DNA from: a bacterium
Lineage (GTDB): Bacteria; Atribacterota; JS1; SB-45; 34-128
Reading direction: 5' to 3'
NCBI GenBank assembly: GCA_018903015.1
Contig: JAHIPR010000277.1
Location: 1-27,810 of the forward strand
DNA length: 27,810 bases
In this document: positions 7,926-16,696 of the stretch, in pieces
How positions within the stretch are numbered: position 1 is the first letter of the stretch
How the letters are laid out: every line of letters starts with the position of its first letter
Program-made: the position numbers and the translations under genes
Notes under the pieces: generated by a model
Database searches by the model: none
Told to the model about the DNA's origin: nothing
The model's input: the letters and a program-made list of their open reading frames with translations, nothing else

Positions 7926-9407
7926 TTAATTGCTATATAATTCTGAATTCCTAGCTTTCCAAAAGTTTTCCATTTCTATTCTAAGGTTTTTAAATATATT
8001 ATAAAATCGCTTATATTGAATATGTTTATTTATGTCAGGAATAAATTTTGTTTCTTCCTTTCTTTTTATTCCAGAAAAATCATTACTATGTGTTAAACTA
8101 ACTTTTAAAGTACTGACTATCCCAGCTATGCCTAGTTGCTTTACTTTAGCACGCACCACTTTTTTCCCCAAACAATCAGAAATCATTTGACATAACATTT
8201 TGCTTTTTGAACCTCCACCAGAAATATAAACCATATCATAAATTTGCGGAAGTGATTGATAACAATCATATAATGAAAATACAAGTCCTTCGTATGCTGC
8301 TTTTACCATATCTATTTTATTGTGTGTAGATTTTAATCCATAGAATCCTCCACACGCAAACGAATTTTTAAAAGGAGCTCTTTCTCCATATATATACGGA
8401 TGGTATATAATACCCCTACTCCCTAATGGTACTTTTAATAGTCTATTCTCTAATTGTTTAAAAGTTAAATCAGGATAAAAAATATTTTTTATCCAATCTA
8501 TTGTTGATGTGCCGTTTAATGTTGGCATGAGGTTCATATATTTTTCTGGCACTATATAGCATATTCCCATCCCATTTTTAAAGTCTATATAGTTTTTATC
8601 AAGTATAATTTCGTTACATAAAGTAGTGCCTACTATCGTACATGCTTCTCCATTTTGTTTCATTCCAGCTCCCAATGCAACTGCTGCAACATCGACTGCA
8701 CCTGCAATTACAGGTATGCCTACTTTAATGCCTGTTTGATTACTTGCAATTTTTTTGACATTGCCAATAATAGTTGTAGATGGTACAGCTTCGGGAAACA
8801 ATTTCTCACATTTTTCCAAATCCATTATTTCTAAAATTTCACCAACATATTTTTTTGTAAAAATATTTAACAAGGCAGTTGAGGCATCTGAATAGTCTGT
8901 TACTAATTCTCCTGTAAGCATAAAATTCAACCAATCTTTGCAATGAAGAATAGTTGATATTTTTTTAAAATTTTCTTTTTCTTTTTCTTTTAACCATTTT
9001 AATAATATATGCGGTGATCCTGCATAAACAGGATTTGCAAAATTCTTTATACAAATTTTATCAATATCATCCCTATTTGATATTTTTAAATTTTTTGTAC
9101 GTGTATCATTCCATAACAATGCGTTTCTTACAGGTTTGCCTTTGCTATCAACCGGCCATAATCCATCGCCCTGCCCTGTTATACCTATTCCAACTAATTT
9201 ATTCCATATTTGTGGGTTCCTTTGGCTAAGTGACCTTGTAATTTTACACATCGTATTCCATAATTCCATCATGTTAATTTCGCATGCACCCTCAAAGGGG
9301 AATAATACTTTTACAGGCATACTTGCAATATCAATTTGATTCCCTTCACCGTCAATTAATGCTGCCTTTATTCGCGAAGTACCTGCATCTATGCCTAAAA
9401 AATACAT
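7926..9407 (-). CDS. FGGY-family kinase, erythritol kinase / L-xylulose kinase-like
   Basis: A 493-residue ATP-dependent polyol or ketose kinase. The ATG at 9407 has an AGGTGA box nine bases upstream. Motifs are GIDAGTSRIK (residues 5-14), GITGQGDGLWPVD, WNDTRT, LHCKDWLNFMLTG, AGAVDVAA with the expected catalytic Asp, GTTLCNE, YHPYIYGERAPF, and SGGGSKS. From memory, GQGDG, the HCKDWL segment and the YHPYI...ERxPF segment are shared with Brucella erythritol kinase EryA and partly with E. coli L-xylulose kinase LyxK, rather than with xylulokinase. It lies 113 bases after the erythritol-dehydrogenase-like gene. That makes a tetritol or tetrulose a reasonable substrate guess, but a pentulose is also possible. 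The protein looks complete. Confidence 0.83.
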   Translation of the reverse strand: MYFLGIDAGTSRIKAALIDGEGNQIDIASMPVKVLFPFEGACEINMMELWNTMCKITRSLSQRNPQIWNKLVGIGITGQGDGLWPVDSKGKPVRNALLWNDTRTKNLKISNRDDIDKICIKNFANPVYAGSPHILLKWLKEKEKENFKKISTILHCKDWLNFMLTGELVTDYSDASTALLNIFTKKYVGEILEIMDLEKCEKLFPEAVPSTTIIGNVKKIASNQTGIKVGIPVIAGAVDVAAVALGAGMKQNGEACTIVGTTLCNEIILDKNYIDFKNGMGICYIVPEKYMNLMPTLNGTSTIDWIKNIFYPDLTFKQLENRLLKVPLGSRGIIYHPYIYGERAPFKNSFACGGFYGLKSTHNKIDMVKAAYEGLVFSLYDCYQSLPQIYDMVYISGGGSKSKMLCQMISDCLGKKVVRAKVKQLGIAGIVSTLKVSLTHSNDFSGIKRKEETKFIPDINKHIQYKRFYNIFKNLRIEMENFWKARNSELYSN

Positions 9408-9520
9408 AAACTATCATCACCTCACCATAAAAGACTTATATAACATAAAAAATATTTAACTATACTATTTGATTAAATTTTAGACTACTCCCTATCTCTA
9501 TTATTCATTGAATAGAGTAA

Positions 9521-10597
9521 TTAAGGAATTAAAATTACTTTAAGAGAATTTTCTCCTTTTTCAGCTATTTTAAAAGCTTTTTGCCAATCTATTAGTGGTA
9601 ATTTATGAGTAACAACTCCTTCTGTCGGCATTTTATTATTTCCGATCCATTCAATAACAGGTTCATAGCAATATGGGCTAAGATGTGACCCGTATAAATT
9701 TAATTCTTTTCTATCACTTATAATACTCCAGTCTACTGTCGTTAAATCTCCAAAAACACTAAATTCTATAAATGTGCCCATTTTTCGAATCGCTTCAAGT
9801 CCTTGTTGTACGCTCTTGGGATGACCTGTAGCTTCAATATAGACATCACAACCATAACCATCAGTCATTTTAAGTATTTTTTCAACCACATCTTCCTTTG
9901 CCGGATTCATCACGATGTCGGCACCAAATTTTTTAGCAAGCTCTAACCTATCTTCTTTTAAGTCCAATACTACAAGTTTCTTTGGATTCCTCATTCTGAT
10001 AGCTCCTACCATTCCAAGACCAAGTGTTCCTGCCCCTGACAATACAACAAAATCTTCATTAGTAATATTTGCTCTGTCAACACAATGCTTTGAACAAGCG
10101 TACGGTTCAATTAGAATTGCTTTTTCAATCGGAATATCTTTCGGCACAGAATAATTTAAAGCTTCTTTGGGAAATTTCATATATTCTGCCATCCCACCAT
10201 TTACATTATTTTGAAACCCATATACGTCATGTTTTTGACACATCCAATGTCTTCCTGTTTTACAAAATTTACATTCCCAACAGGGAACAATCTGTTCAGA
10301 TATCACCCTATCACCGATATTAAATTCTCCTTTTACCTTAGAACCCATTTCTACGATATTACCTATAAATTCATGTCCTGGAATCATAGGCGCTTTAATA
10401 TATGATGGATTTCCTTCTCCTCCCCAAAAACTTGGCGCGCCATGGTAGGCTTTTAGGTCTCCTGCACATATTCCACATGCTTCAACTTTGATAACAATTT
10501 CACCTTCGTTTGCTTTTGGAATAAAAACTTCCTCTAATCGATAGTCTCCCGGTGCATGCGCAACGAGTGCTTTCATTTTTACAGGCAATCTAGTCAT
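9521..10597 (-). CDS. Zinc-dependent medium-chain dehydrogenase, erythritol/L-threitol dehydrogenase (EltD)-like
   Basis: A 358-residue NAD-dependent polyol dehydrogenase. The catalytic zinc site is Cys44 (GICAGD), His75-Glu76 (PGHEF) and Glu164 (IEP). The structural zinc site is Cys106, 109, 112 and 120 (PCWECKFC...C). The coenzyme motif GAGTLG is at 188-193, and Asp212 favours NAD. Several stretches (KAYHGAPSFWG, SEQIVPCWEC, VYIEATGH, TVDWSIISD) match what I remember of the erythritol/L-threitol dehydrogenase of Mycobacterium smegmatis, which makes L-erythrulose. Other relatives oxidise sorbitol or threonine but lack the FWG and TVDWSIISD segments. The start is ATG after AGGAGG. It sits between the ABC transporter genes and the erythritol-kinase-like gene, as expected for the first oxidation step of an imported polyol. 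Naming the substrate is inference. Confidence 0.87.
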   Translation of the reverse strand: MTRLPVKMKALVAHAPGDYRLEEVFIPKANEGEIVIKVEACGICAGDLKAYHGAPSFWGGEGNPSYIKAPMIPGHEFIGNIVEMGSKVKGEFNIGDRVISEQIVPCWECKFCKTGRHWMCQKHDVYGFQNNVNGGMAEYMKFPKEALNYSVPKDIPIEKAILIEPYACSKHCVDRANITNEDFVVLSGAGTLGLGMVGAIRMRNPKKLVVLDLKEDRLELAKKFGADIVMNPAKEDVVEKILKMTDGYGCDVYIEATGHPKSVQQGLEAIRKMGTFIEFSVFGDLTTVDWSIISDRKELNLYGSHLSPYCYEPVIEWIGNNKMPTEGVVTHKLPLIDWQKAFKIAEKGENSLKVILIP

Positions 10598-10682
10598 TAT
10601 AATCCTCCTTCTTAAATATAATACATTCTTAATATAATTAATACTCTACGGACATAATATAAAGTAATTTATCACTTTAATT

Positions 10683-10732
10683 AAGATTGCTAATCTTGTT
10701 CCTTTATTCCATTAAGTTAAGCATCGCTTAAC
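10683..10732. other. Two short perfect hairpins between ATPase gene and dehydrogenase gene
   Basis: AAGATT-GCT-AATCTT (10683-10697) and GTTAAGC-ATC-GCTTAAC (10716-10732) lie side by side in the 163-base gap. Neither is followed by a T-run on the minus strand. They could mark an mRNA processing or stabilising site between the transporter and enzyme parts of the transcript. Confidence 0.4.
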
Positions 10733-10760
10733 ATTTTATAAAAATAATATTTTACTATAA

Positions 10761-11873
10761 TTATGCACTAATCACTTTTTCTGTTTTAGGGTGGAATAAA
10801 TGTAATCTGTTTTGATCGTAAAACAACTCTAACTCTTTATCTTTTTTTAATTCCATATCAACATTACAATAAACAGAAAATTTAAGATCTCCACTTTTTA
10901 AAACCAGATGCATGTCTTCACCTAAAAATTCTTTTATTTCAATTATTCCCTTAAAAGACTTCTGTTTGTCAGATATCTTTCTTATATAAATATTTTGCGG
11001 CCTCAGACCAAGAATTACTTCTTTGAAATTTAATTTATATAATTCTTTAGCTATTTTAGCCTCTGGAATAAATTTAAGTGAACTATTTTCAACTTTTAGA
11101 ATAATTACATCTTTCTCTGAAATAATTTTGCATCTCATAATATTAATTGGAGGTTGACCAACGAAACCTGCAACAAAAAGATTTATAGGATTATTGAAAA
11201 TTTCATCTCTTGTACCTACCTGCTGTAATTCTGCAAAATTCATAACCCCAATTCTTTTACCCACAGCAATAGCTTCTGTCTGGTTGTGTGTAATATATAA
11301 CATAGTTGAGCCAAATTTATGATTTATCTCTTTTATTTCAGCTAATATTCGATACCTTTTTTCTATTTCAATATGTGAAATAGGTTCATCCAGTAAAAAT
11401 ATAGATGGATCTCTTACCAATGCACGCGCTAATGATACTCTTTGCTGTTGCCCTCCGCTTAAGGCAGTTGTTTTTAAATCAAGGACATCTCCGATTCCCA
11501 ATATTTCACTTATATCCTTAATTCTTTTTTTAATTATATTAGGATCTATTTTTTTTGCTTCCAAACAAAGTGCAATATTTTCCTTAACAGTTAAATGAAA
11601 ATATAATGCATAATCTTCAAATGCAAGAGCTATATTTCTTTGTGCGGGAGTTAGATTATTTGAAAGATTATCACCTATGTACAATTTTCCTTTGGAAATT
11701 TCCTCGATACCAGCTATCATCCTTAAAGTAGAAGTCTTCCCACAGCCAGATGGGCCTAATAAAACCATAATTTCTTTATCTTTTATATCCAGATTTAAGT
11801 TTTTAACTGCTTCAACTTTTCCTTTTTTGCTCTCATAATATTTATACACATTTTTTAGTGAAACTGACGCCAT
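10761..11873 (-). CDS. ABC transporter ATPase (UgpC/MalK-type), first of a pair
   Basis: A 370-residue ATP-binding subunit of a carbohydrate importer on the inner face of the membrane. Walker A GPSGCGKT is at 40-47, the signature LSGGQ at 138-142, Walker B ends in Asp162-Glu163, and the switch His is 196. Residues from about 235 onward form the MalK-like C-terminal OB-fold (MOI) domain. Two residues are unusual. The Q-loop reads FEDYALY, with Glu86 where most family members have Gln. The D-loop reads SHIE instead of SNLD. The gene begins 11 bases after the stop of the second ATPase gene and ends a five-gene transporter operon. Two different ATPases beside one permease pair resemble the glycerol importer GlpSTPQV, implying a heterodimer. 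The motifs needed for ATP hydrolysis other than these are intact. Confidence 0.9.
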   Translation of the reverse strand: MASVSLKNVYKYYESKKGKVEAVKNLNLDIKDKEIMVLLGPSGCGKTSTLRMIAGIEEISKGKLYIGDNLSNNLTPAQRNIALAFEDYALYFHLTVKENIALCLEAKKIDPNIIKKRIKDISEILGIGDVLDLKTTALSGGQQQRVSLARALVRDPSIFLLDEPISHIEIEKRYRILAEIKEINHKFGSTMLYITHNQTEAIAVGKRIGVMNFAELQQVGTRDEIFNNPINLFVAGFVGQPPINIMRCKIISEKDVIILKVENSSLKFIPEAKIAKELYKLNFKEVILGLRPQNIYIRKISDKQKSFKGIIEIKEFLGEDMHLVLKSGDLKFSVYCNVDMELKKDKELELFYDQNRLHLFHPKTEKVISA

Positions 11874-11884
11874 AAAAAACTCCT

Positions 11885-13000
11885 TTACTTTTTTAATTTA
11901 ATGTTTTCATTTGTTTCCTTATCAAAGAATATTAATGACTGATCATCAAAACTTAACCATAATTCTTGTTTATATATTAAAGATAAATCTGGATCATTAA
12001 CTAATATAGTTAGATCTAAGTTTTTAATTTTTGCATAAAACACCGACTGATTATCGAGAACTTCGGACGTGCCACAAATAGCTTTTAAATTATAAACATC
12101 TGAAGGTTTAACTGAAAAACTTATATGATGCGGTCTAGCTCCTACTATATATTCACTTTTCCCATAAATTTTTAAAAGTTTTAAAATATTACCAGAAATA
12201 TTAAAGACAAAATCTCCTTTAGGACAAAATAATTGGCTATTTTCAAAATTAACTGAGCAATCAAATAAGTTTATTTCTGGCCATCCTACGTTTAGCGCAA
12301 CTATTGTGTTTTTTGGGAAATTATAAATTATTTCTGGAATCCCAATTTGTTGTATTTCCCCCTTATTTAAGAACATTATTCTGTCTCCAAGAGAAATGGC
12401 TTCTTTATAGTCATGAGATGTATATATAGTAGTAGTTTGAAATTTTTCTCTTAAAAAATGAAACTCGGTCCTTAATTGATTTCTTATCTTAGCATCTACA
12501 TGGGCTAGTGGTTCATCTAATAATAATACCTTGGGCTCTTTTATTAATGCTCTACCTAGAGCTACTCTTTGTTTTTGTCCACCACTTAATTCTGAAGGCA
12601 GTCTATCCAACAAATGATATATATTTAACATCTTTGCAAATTTGTCTACTTTTTCCCTTATTTGTTCTCTATTATATTTGTTCTTATTTGCTGATGATTT
12701 AAGCGGGGCTGCGATATTATTAAAAACTGTAAAATGTGGATATAAAGAGTAGTCTTCAAATGTTAGAGCAACATCTCTTTTAGCTGTTGCAATATTATTT
12801 ATTAAATCTCCATCAAAATAAATTTCACCATTTTCTGGGTTCTCCAATCCAGCAATTACTTTTAAAAATGTAGTCTTGCCAGCCCCAGAAGGTCCAAGGA
12901 TAATAAAAAATTCTCTATCGTTAACCGTGACTGACAAATTATTGAGTGCAACTACTTTTTCAAATTTCTTTGTAACATTCTTTAATGATATCTTGGGCAT
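11885..13000 (-). CDS. ABC transporter ATPase (UgpC/MalK-type), second of the pair
   Basis: A 371-residue ATP-binding subunit. The frame opens with a TTG at 13012, but the ATG at 13000 (MPKISL) is preferred because GGAGG lies five bases before it. Walker A GPSGAGKT is at 36-43, the Q-loop FEDYSLYPH carries Glu82 in place of Gln, the signature LSGGQ is at 138-142, Walker B ends in Asp162-Glu163, the D-loop is AHVD, and the switch His is 196. A C-terminal regulatory domain follows from about 240. It differs from its neighbour throughout, so this is not a recent duplication; the two probably pair around one permease dimer. It lies between the MalG-like permease gene (88 bases upstream) and the other ATPase gene. 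Confidence 0.9.
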   Translation of the reverse strand: MPKISLKNVTKKFEKVVALNNLSVTVNDREFFIILGPSGAGKTTFLKVIAGLENPENGEIYFDGDLINNIATAKRDVALTFEDYSLYPHFTVFNNIAAPLKSSANKNKYNREQIREKVDKFAKMLNIYHLLDRLPSELSGGQKQRVALGRALIKEPKVLLLDEPLAHVDAKIRNQLRTEFHFLREKFQTTTIYTSHDYKEAISLGDRIMFLNKGEIQQIGIPEIIYNFPKNTIVALNVGWPEINLFDCSVNFENSQLFCPKGDFVFNISGNILKLLKIYGKSEYIVGARPHHISFSVKPSDVYNLKAICGTSEVLDNQSVFYAKIKNLDLTILVNDPDLSLIYKQELWLSFDDQSLIFFDKETNENIKLKK

Positions 13001-13087
13001 TTTATCCTCCAAATTTTTCCTAACAATAAATATTGTAAATACAACAAATTAATAAGTACACCGTCTATTAAAACAAACATCTAATAA

Positions 13088-13972
13088 TTATCTTTTTATC
13101 GCGCCCATACTCAAACCAGAAATTAAATACCGCTGTAAAAAAATAGAAAGAATTAACAAAGGTAAAGCCGCCCCGATACATATAGCAGCAATTTCCCTAA
13201 ACATGATAGCATCAGGAGTAAGATATCTCGTTGCTTGAACAGTCACGGGCTGTACATACACCGCAGCTAGTATCATTCCAAATATAAAATTATTCCAGCA
13301 ATAAATAAATGCTAAAAGAGTTGCTGCAGCAATTCCACCTTTAGCTAAAGGTAATACTAATCTAAAAAAAATCCAAGTCCTTGAATATCCATCAACCATT
13401 CCTGCTTGCTCAATCTCTATTGGAATTTCTTCCATATATCCTCTCACGATCCATACTATCATAGGTAAACTAATCAGCTGGTATACCCAAATCAGGGAGA
13501 TATAAGTGTTGTATAGACCGATTTTTGAAAATAATAAATAAAGAGGTATAATAACCAACAGTGGTGGCGCGAACCTAAAACTAAGAATTGTAAAAGCTAT
13601 ATTCTCTTTGCTTTTTAATTTGTATCTAGCTAATACATATGCTGCTGGCAAACCAACAGCTAAAGATATTAAGATAGTGCTTACAACAACAATTATGCTG
13701 TTCTTAATGCCCACTAAAAACCATGATTCAACACCGGCCGAAACACCTGTTGCTCCAACTATTTTTGCCAGACCTAATATATATTGAAAACCTTTAATGG
13801 TGGGTTGGAAAAAAAACTTAGGTGGGTAAGTAAGAATATCAGGATTAGTTTTTAATGCCATGGTAAGAATCCAATATACAGGAAATAATAAAAAGGAAAA
13901 GCTTAATATTAACACTATAGATGTTGAAATATTTGTAAAAATATTTTTTCCTAATTTTTTTCTTTTATTCAT
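13088..13972 (-). CDS. ABC transporter permease, MalG/UgpE-like
   Basis: A 294-residue inner-membrane protein with about six hydrophobic segments, the first at residues 16-37. The EAA motif that docks to the ATPase is seen around residues 187-213: EQAGMVDGYSRTW...LVLPL. A cytoplasmic N-terminal tail rich in Lys (NKRKKLGKN) precedes the first segment. The ATG follows GGA in GAAAGGACAAATA. It is 35 bases from the MalF-like permease gene and is the second membrane half of the polyol importer. The family is CUT1-type carbohydrate import; the solute cannot be read from the permease. Confidence 0.92.
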   Translation of the reverse strand: MNKRKKLGKNIFTNISTSIVLILSFSFLLFPVYWILTMALKTNPDILTYPPKFFFQPTIKGFQYILGLAKIVGATGVSAGVESWFLVGIKNSIIVVVSTILISLAVGLPAAYVLARYKLKSKENIAFTILSFRFAPPLLVIIPLYLLFSKIGLYNTYISLIWVYQLISLPMIVWIVRGYMEEIPIEIEQAGMVDGYSRTWIFFRLVLPLAKGGIAAATLLAFIYCWNNFIFGMILAAVYVQPVTVQATRYLTPDAIMFREIAAICIGAALPLLILSIFLQRYLISGLSMGAIKR

Positions 13973-14007
13973 TATTTGTCCTTTCTATAAATATCTCACT
14001 TAAATAT

Positions 14008-14901
14008 TTATCTTAAGTTTTCTCGCAATACGCGCCAATATTTAATTAACCAAAAACAAACAATATAAACAATTAACCACATAACCAACATAATAGATGA
14101 CCCATATCCTATCTTATAGTAACTAAATGCCTGGGTATAAGCTTCAACTTGAAAATTCATTAATGTGCTGCCTGGCCCACCTCTAGTTAAACCAAAAATA
14201 ATATCAAATTGAGCTATTGAATCAATAAATCTAAAAACTAAGCATATAATAATATAAGGCATAAGCAATGGCAATGTAATTTTTCTAAAGGATGTCCATT
14301 TACTTAATCCATCTACACTAGCAGCTTCAAGAATCCTTGGAGGTATACCTTTTAAGCCTGCTAACATTATAATAGCAATAAATGGTGTAAACATCCAAAC
14401 ATCTATTAATACTGCCGAAAACAAAGCGTAGCTAGAACTTCCAGCCCAAACAAATTTTCTCGGAATACCAAATGGACTTAAAATATAATTTAAAACACTA
14501 TATTCAGGATTCATCATTAGTTTCCACATAATAGTTCCTATGATAGGCGAAATCATTAATGGAAAAAGTAAAAATGGTTTTAAAGCCTTTCCTACCCAAG
14601 TATCTTGATTTAATGTAAATGCAATGATAAGTCCTAATGCAAACTCGAAAAAAAGCACTAAAAAACAATAGGAAAATGTAACCTTAGCATTGTGCCAAAA
14701 CAAACCACTTCCAAAATATTGCAAATAATTATTAAAACCTATAAAATTAACATTTTTACTTATTAAACTAGCATCGGTGAAAGAAAAATAAATACTGTAA
14801 CCAAACGGCACTAATATAAGTATTAATACTAATAGTGCAGGTAAAAGTGCAAATATTGGCCCCTTTTCAGCTAATCTAGACTTCAAATTAACACCATTCA
14901 T
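14008..14901 (-). CDS. ABC transporter permease, MalF/UgpA-like
   Basis: A 297-residue inner-membrane protein with six predicted segments, the first at about 15-35 (LPALLVLILILVPF). The EAA loop is near 191-217 (LEAASVDGLSKWTSF...ITLPLL). MalF-type features such as GGPGSTLMNF near the last periplasmic loop are present. The ATG at 14901 follows GGAGG. It partners with the MalG-like protein encoded just downstream. A large hairpin separates it from the binding-protein gene, which would allow more binding protein than membrane subunit to be made. Confidence 0.92.
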   Translation of the reverse strand: MNGVNLKSRLAEKGPIFALLPALLVLILILVPFGYSIYFSFTDASLISKNVNFIGFNNYLQYFGSGLFWHNAKVTFSYCFLVLFFEFALGLIIAFTLNQDTWVGKALKPFLLFPLMISPIIGTIMWKLMMNPEYSVLNYILSPFGIPRKFVWAGSSSYALFSAVLIDVWMFTPFIAIIMLAGLKGIPPRILEAASVDGLSKWTSFRKITLPLLMPYIIICLVFRFIDSIAQFDIIFGLTRGGPGSTLMNFQVEAYTQAFSYYKIGYGSSIMLVMWLIVYIVCFWLIKYWRVLRENLR

Positions 14902-14936
14902 GTCTTTTCCTCCAAAAAAAACCTATTACTTTAAGA

Positions 14937-14989
14937 TGGGCATGCTAATCTCTTATATTTTGTTTTACAATATTAGATTAACATGCCCA
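14937..14989 (-). other. Large hairpin between binding-protein and permease genes
   Basis: TGGGCATG (14937-14944) pairs with CATGCCCA (14982-14989), then after one mismatch TAATCT with AGATTA, and a further ATATT/AATAT inside. No T-run follows directly on the minus strand. Structures in this place in other importer operons protect the upstream binding-protein mRNA from 3' exonucleases and reduce read-through into the permeases; the same role is inferred here. Confidence 0.7.
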
Positions 14990-15006
14990 ATATTCTAACT
15001 ATCTTT

Positions 15007-16335
15007 TTATTTTAACGTTAAATCTTTAACAAGTTTCCCTAATGTCTGCTCGATATCTGCGCCTCCGACCATTTCTTGTATAGCTACAGCCCACGCTGTA
15101 TTTCTTTCAACCATTCTTGCTTGGGGAGTAAACAATACAGAGCAATTATTTATAGAATACCTAAATGTTTCAATATAAGTCGGAAACTTAGCTGCCACCT
15201 CTGCAAGTAACTCTTTATTCTCCCAACTAGATTCTCTTACTGGATTCATTCGTGCAGTTGCATTCCTCAGGTCATTTTCTTTGCCAGTAGCCCACTGCAT
15301 GAAGTACCATGCTGCTTCTTTATTGCTGGAAGCTGCGTTCATACTAATATTCCATATCCAGAGATTAGCCATATGCTTATCTCCACCTGTCTTGGTAGGA
15401 ACAGGTGCCCACTTAATCATGCCTGGCTCACCCACTACAGTGCCTTCAGCATTAACTGCAAAAGTACCCAGAATATCTGCATCTATAGTCATTGCTGCTT
15501 TACCAGCTGCTAAATCTGCTAAAACATTATACCATTCATAACCTACCCATCCTTTTGGTCCATAATCTTTTATTAACTTAATAAAATCCTTATGAAATGC
15601 AATACCTTCAGGTGATCCCATGGCCGGTTGTAAGTTCTTATCAAAATCACTACCGCCATAGTTGGTAAGTAAACTTATCGGACCAGTATGACACAAATTC
15701 CAAGATCTAAGACCACGATGAGTAAAACCAGCTATGTCTGGCTCGTTTTCACTTATTATCTTTGCTGCTTCGTAAACCTCCGGTAAAGTATTTGGAACTT
15801 CAATATTATATTTTTCAAATAGATCAGCTCTATAAATTAGTGACATTTGCTCAAAACCAAGAGGAATTGCCCACTGTGATCCTTGCCCTACTGGACTGCC
15901 GTCAACCATATTCCATTGAGTAGCTTCTCTTAATCTTGCAAAAATATCTTCAAAATCGTAATCTGAATTTGTCAAAACTGGGTCAGCAATATACCCTTCC
16001 AAAGGCTCAAGATATCCTGCAGGGGAAAAAGTCCATATTTGCATTACACCAGTCATTAATACATCCACATCTTTTGAACCTGCAGATAACATTATCATTG
16101 ATTTGTCGAAAAATTCATCTTCTGAAAGAGATTCCGCATTAACAGTAATCCCAGTCAATTTTTCAAATTCTGGAATTGCACTAACTACCCCCTCTGAATA
16201 TGGATGCTTACACATCAGTATATTAAGTTTAGTACCTTCAAATTTTTTCCAATCAAATTCAGCAGCAGAAACCATAACAGTTACAAAAGATACGCTAATT
16301 ATTAATACCATCAACCACAATATCTGTTTTTTCAT
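15007..16335 (-). CDS. Extracellular solute-binding protein, family 1 (CUT1 polyol/sugar importer)
   Basis: A 442-residue secreted protein with a typical signal peptide (Lys-rich start, hydrophobic 6-20, probable cleavage after VSA near residue 24). There is no Cys at the cleavage point, so it is periplasmic or held by other means rather than a standard lipoprotein. The mature part has the family pattern: an early KLNILMCKH strand, the FEKLTGITV segment, AAWYFMQWATG near 345 and a C-terminal helical tail. It begins the transporter operon (binding protein, two permeases, two ATPases). The context with a tetritol-type dehydrogenase and kinases suggests a polyol ligand. This protein is clearly different from the UgpB-like binding protein at 23194. 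The ATG follows AAGGAG. Confidence 0.92.
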   Translation of the reverse strand: MKKQILWLMVLIISVSFVTVMVSAAEFDWKKFEGTKLNILMCKHPYSEGVVSAIPEFEKLTGITVNAESLSEDEFFDKSMIMLSAGSKDVDVLMTGVMQIWTFSPAGYLEPLEGYIADPVLTNSDYDFEDIFARLREATQWNMVDGSPVGQGSQWAIPLGFEQMSLIYRADLFEKYNIEVPNTLPEVYEAAKIISENEPDIAGFTHRGLRSWNLCHTGPISLLTNYGGSDFDKNLQPAMGSPEGIAFHKDFIKLIKDYGPKGWVGYEWYNVLADLAAGKAAMTIDADILGTFAVNAEGTVVGEPGMIKWAPVPTKTGGDKHMANLWIWNISMNAASSNKEAAWYFMQWATGKENDLRNATARMNPVRESSWENKELLAEVAAKFPTYIETFRYSINNCSVLFTPQARMVERNTAWAVAIQEMVGGADIEQTLGKLVKDLTLK

Positions 16336-16696
16336 TTCATTATTCTCCTTTTTTTATTTTTTTTATTTACACCGGTTCACAAAATTCAATAGTCGTATAA
16401 AACCACCCCCCCTTTTTTTATATCATTTACAGGGTGCCATTTAAAAAAACTCTTAAACCCTTGCCTTACAAGACTTCTAGAGCACCTCTATTTTATATTT
16501 CACCTCCACCCTCAAAACCCCCATCTAATAAGGGTTTTGGGAAGGTTATTGATAAATTTCTGCTTGTTTTATCTATTTTTTATAGGCTTGGAGGTGAATT
16601 CTTTAACCTAACCTAATCTTCTTGGGTTTTCTGAGAACCAATATATTGCAATTTTATGTTTTAGTGTTAGTGTACCGCTGTAATCCCATATTTTTG
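16336..16696. other. 361-base gap between dhaL and the binding-protein gene
   Basis: Contains the inverted-repeat element at 16499-16598 described separately, a C-run/T-run stretch at about 16402-16420, and the AAGGAG box of the binding-protein gene. No clear promoter was found, though the length suggests that the transporter genes can be transcribed separately from dhaK/dhaL. Confidence 0.45.
16499..16598. repeat. Possible miniature inverted-repeat element (about 100 bp)
   Basis: TTCACCTCCA (16499-16508) and TGGAGGTGAA (16589-16598) are perfect 10-bp inverted repeats. Inside, CAAAACCC (16513-16520) pairs with GGGTTTTG (16532-16539). The segment is richer in C and G than the surrounding gap and has no start site or gene. 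A non-autonomous mobile repeat is one explanation; copies elsewhere in the genome would be needed to show it. Confidence 0.5.

Noticed and set aside
16434..16616. 60-codon + strand frame between dhaL and the binding-protein gene
   Set aside because: It spans the inverted-repeat element and its Pro-rich translation is what such repeats give by chance; there is no start signal.
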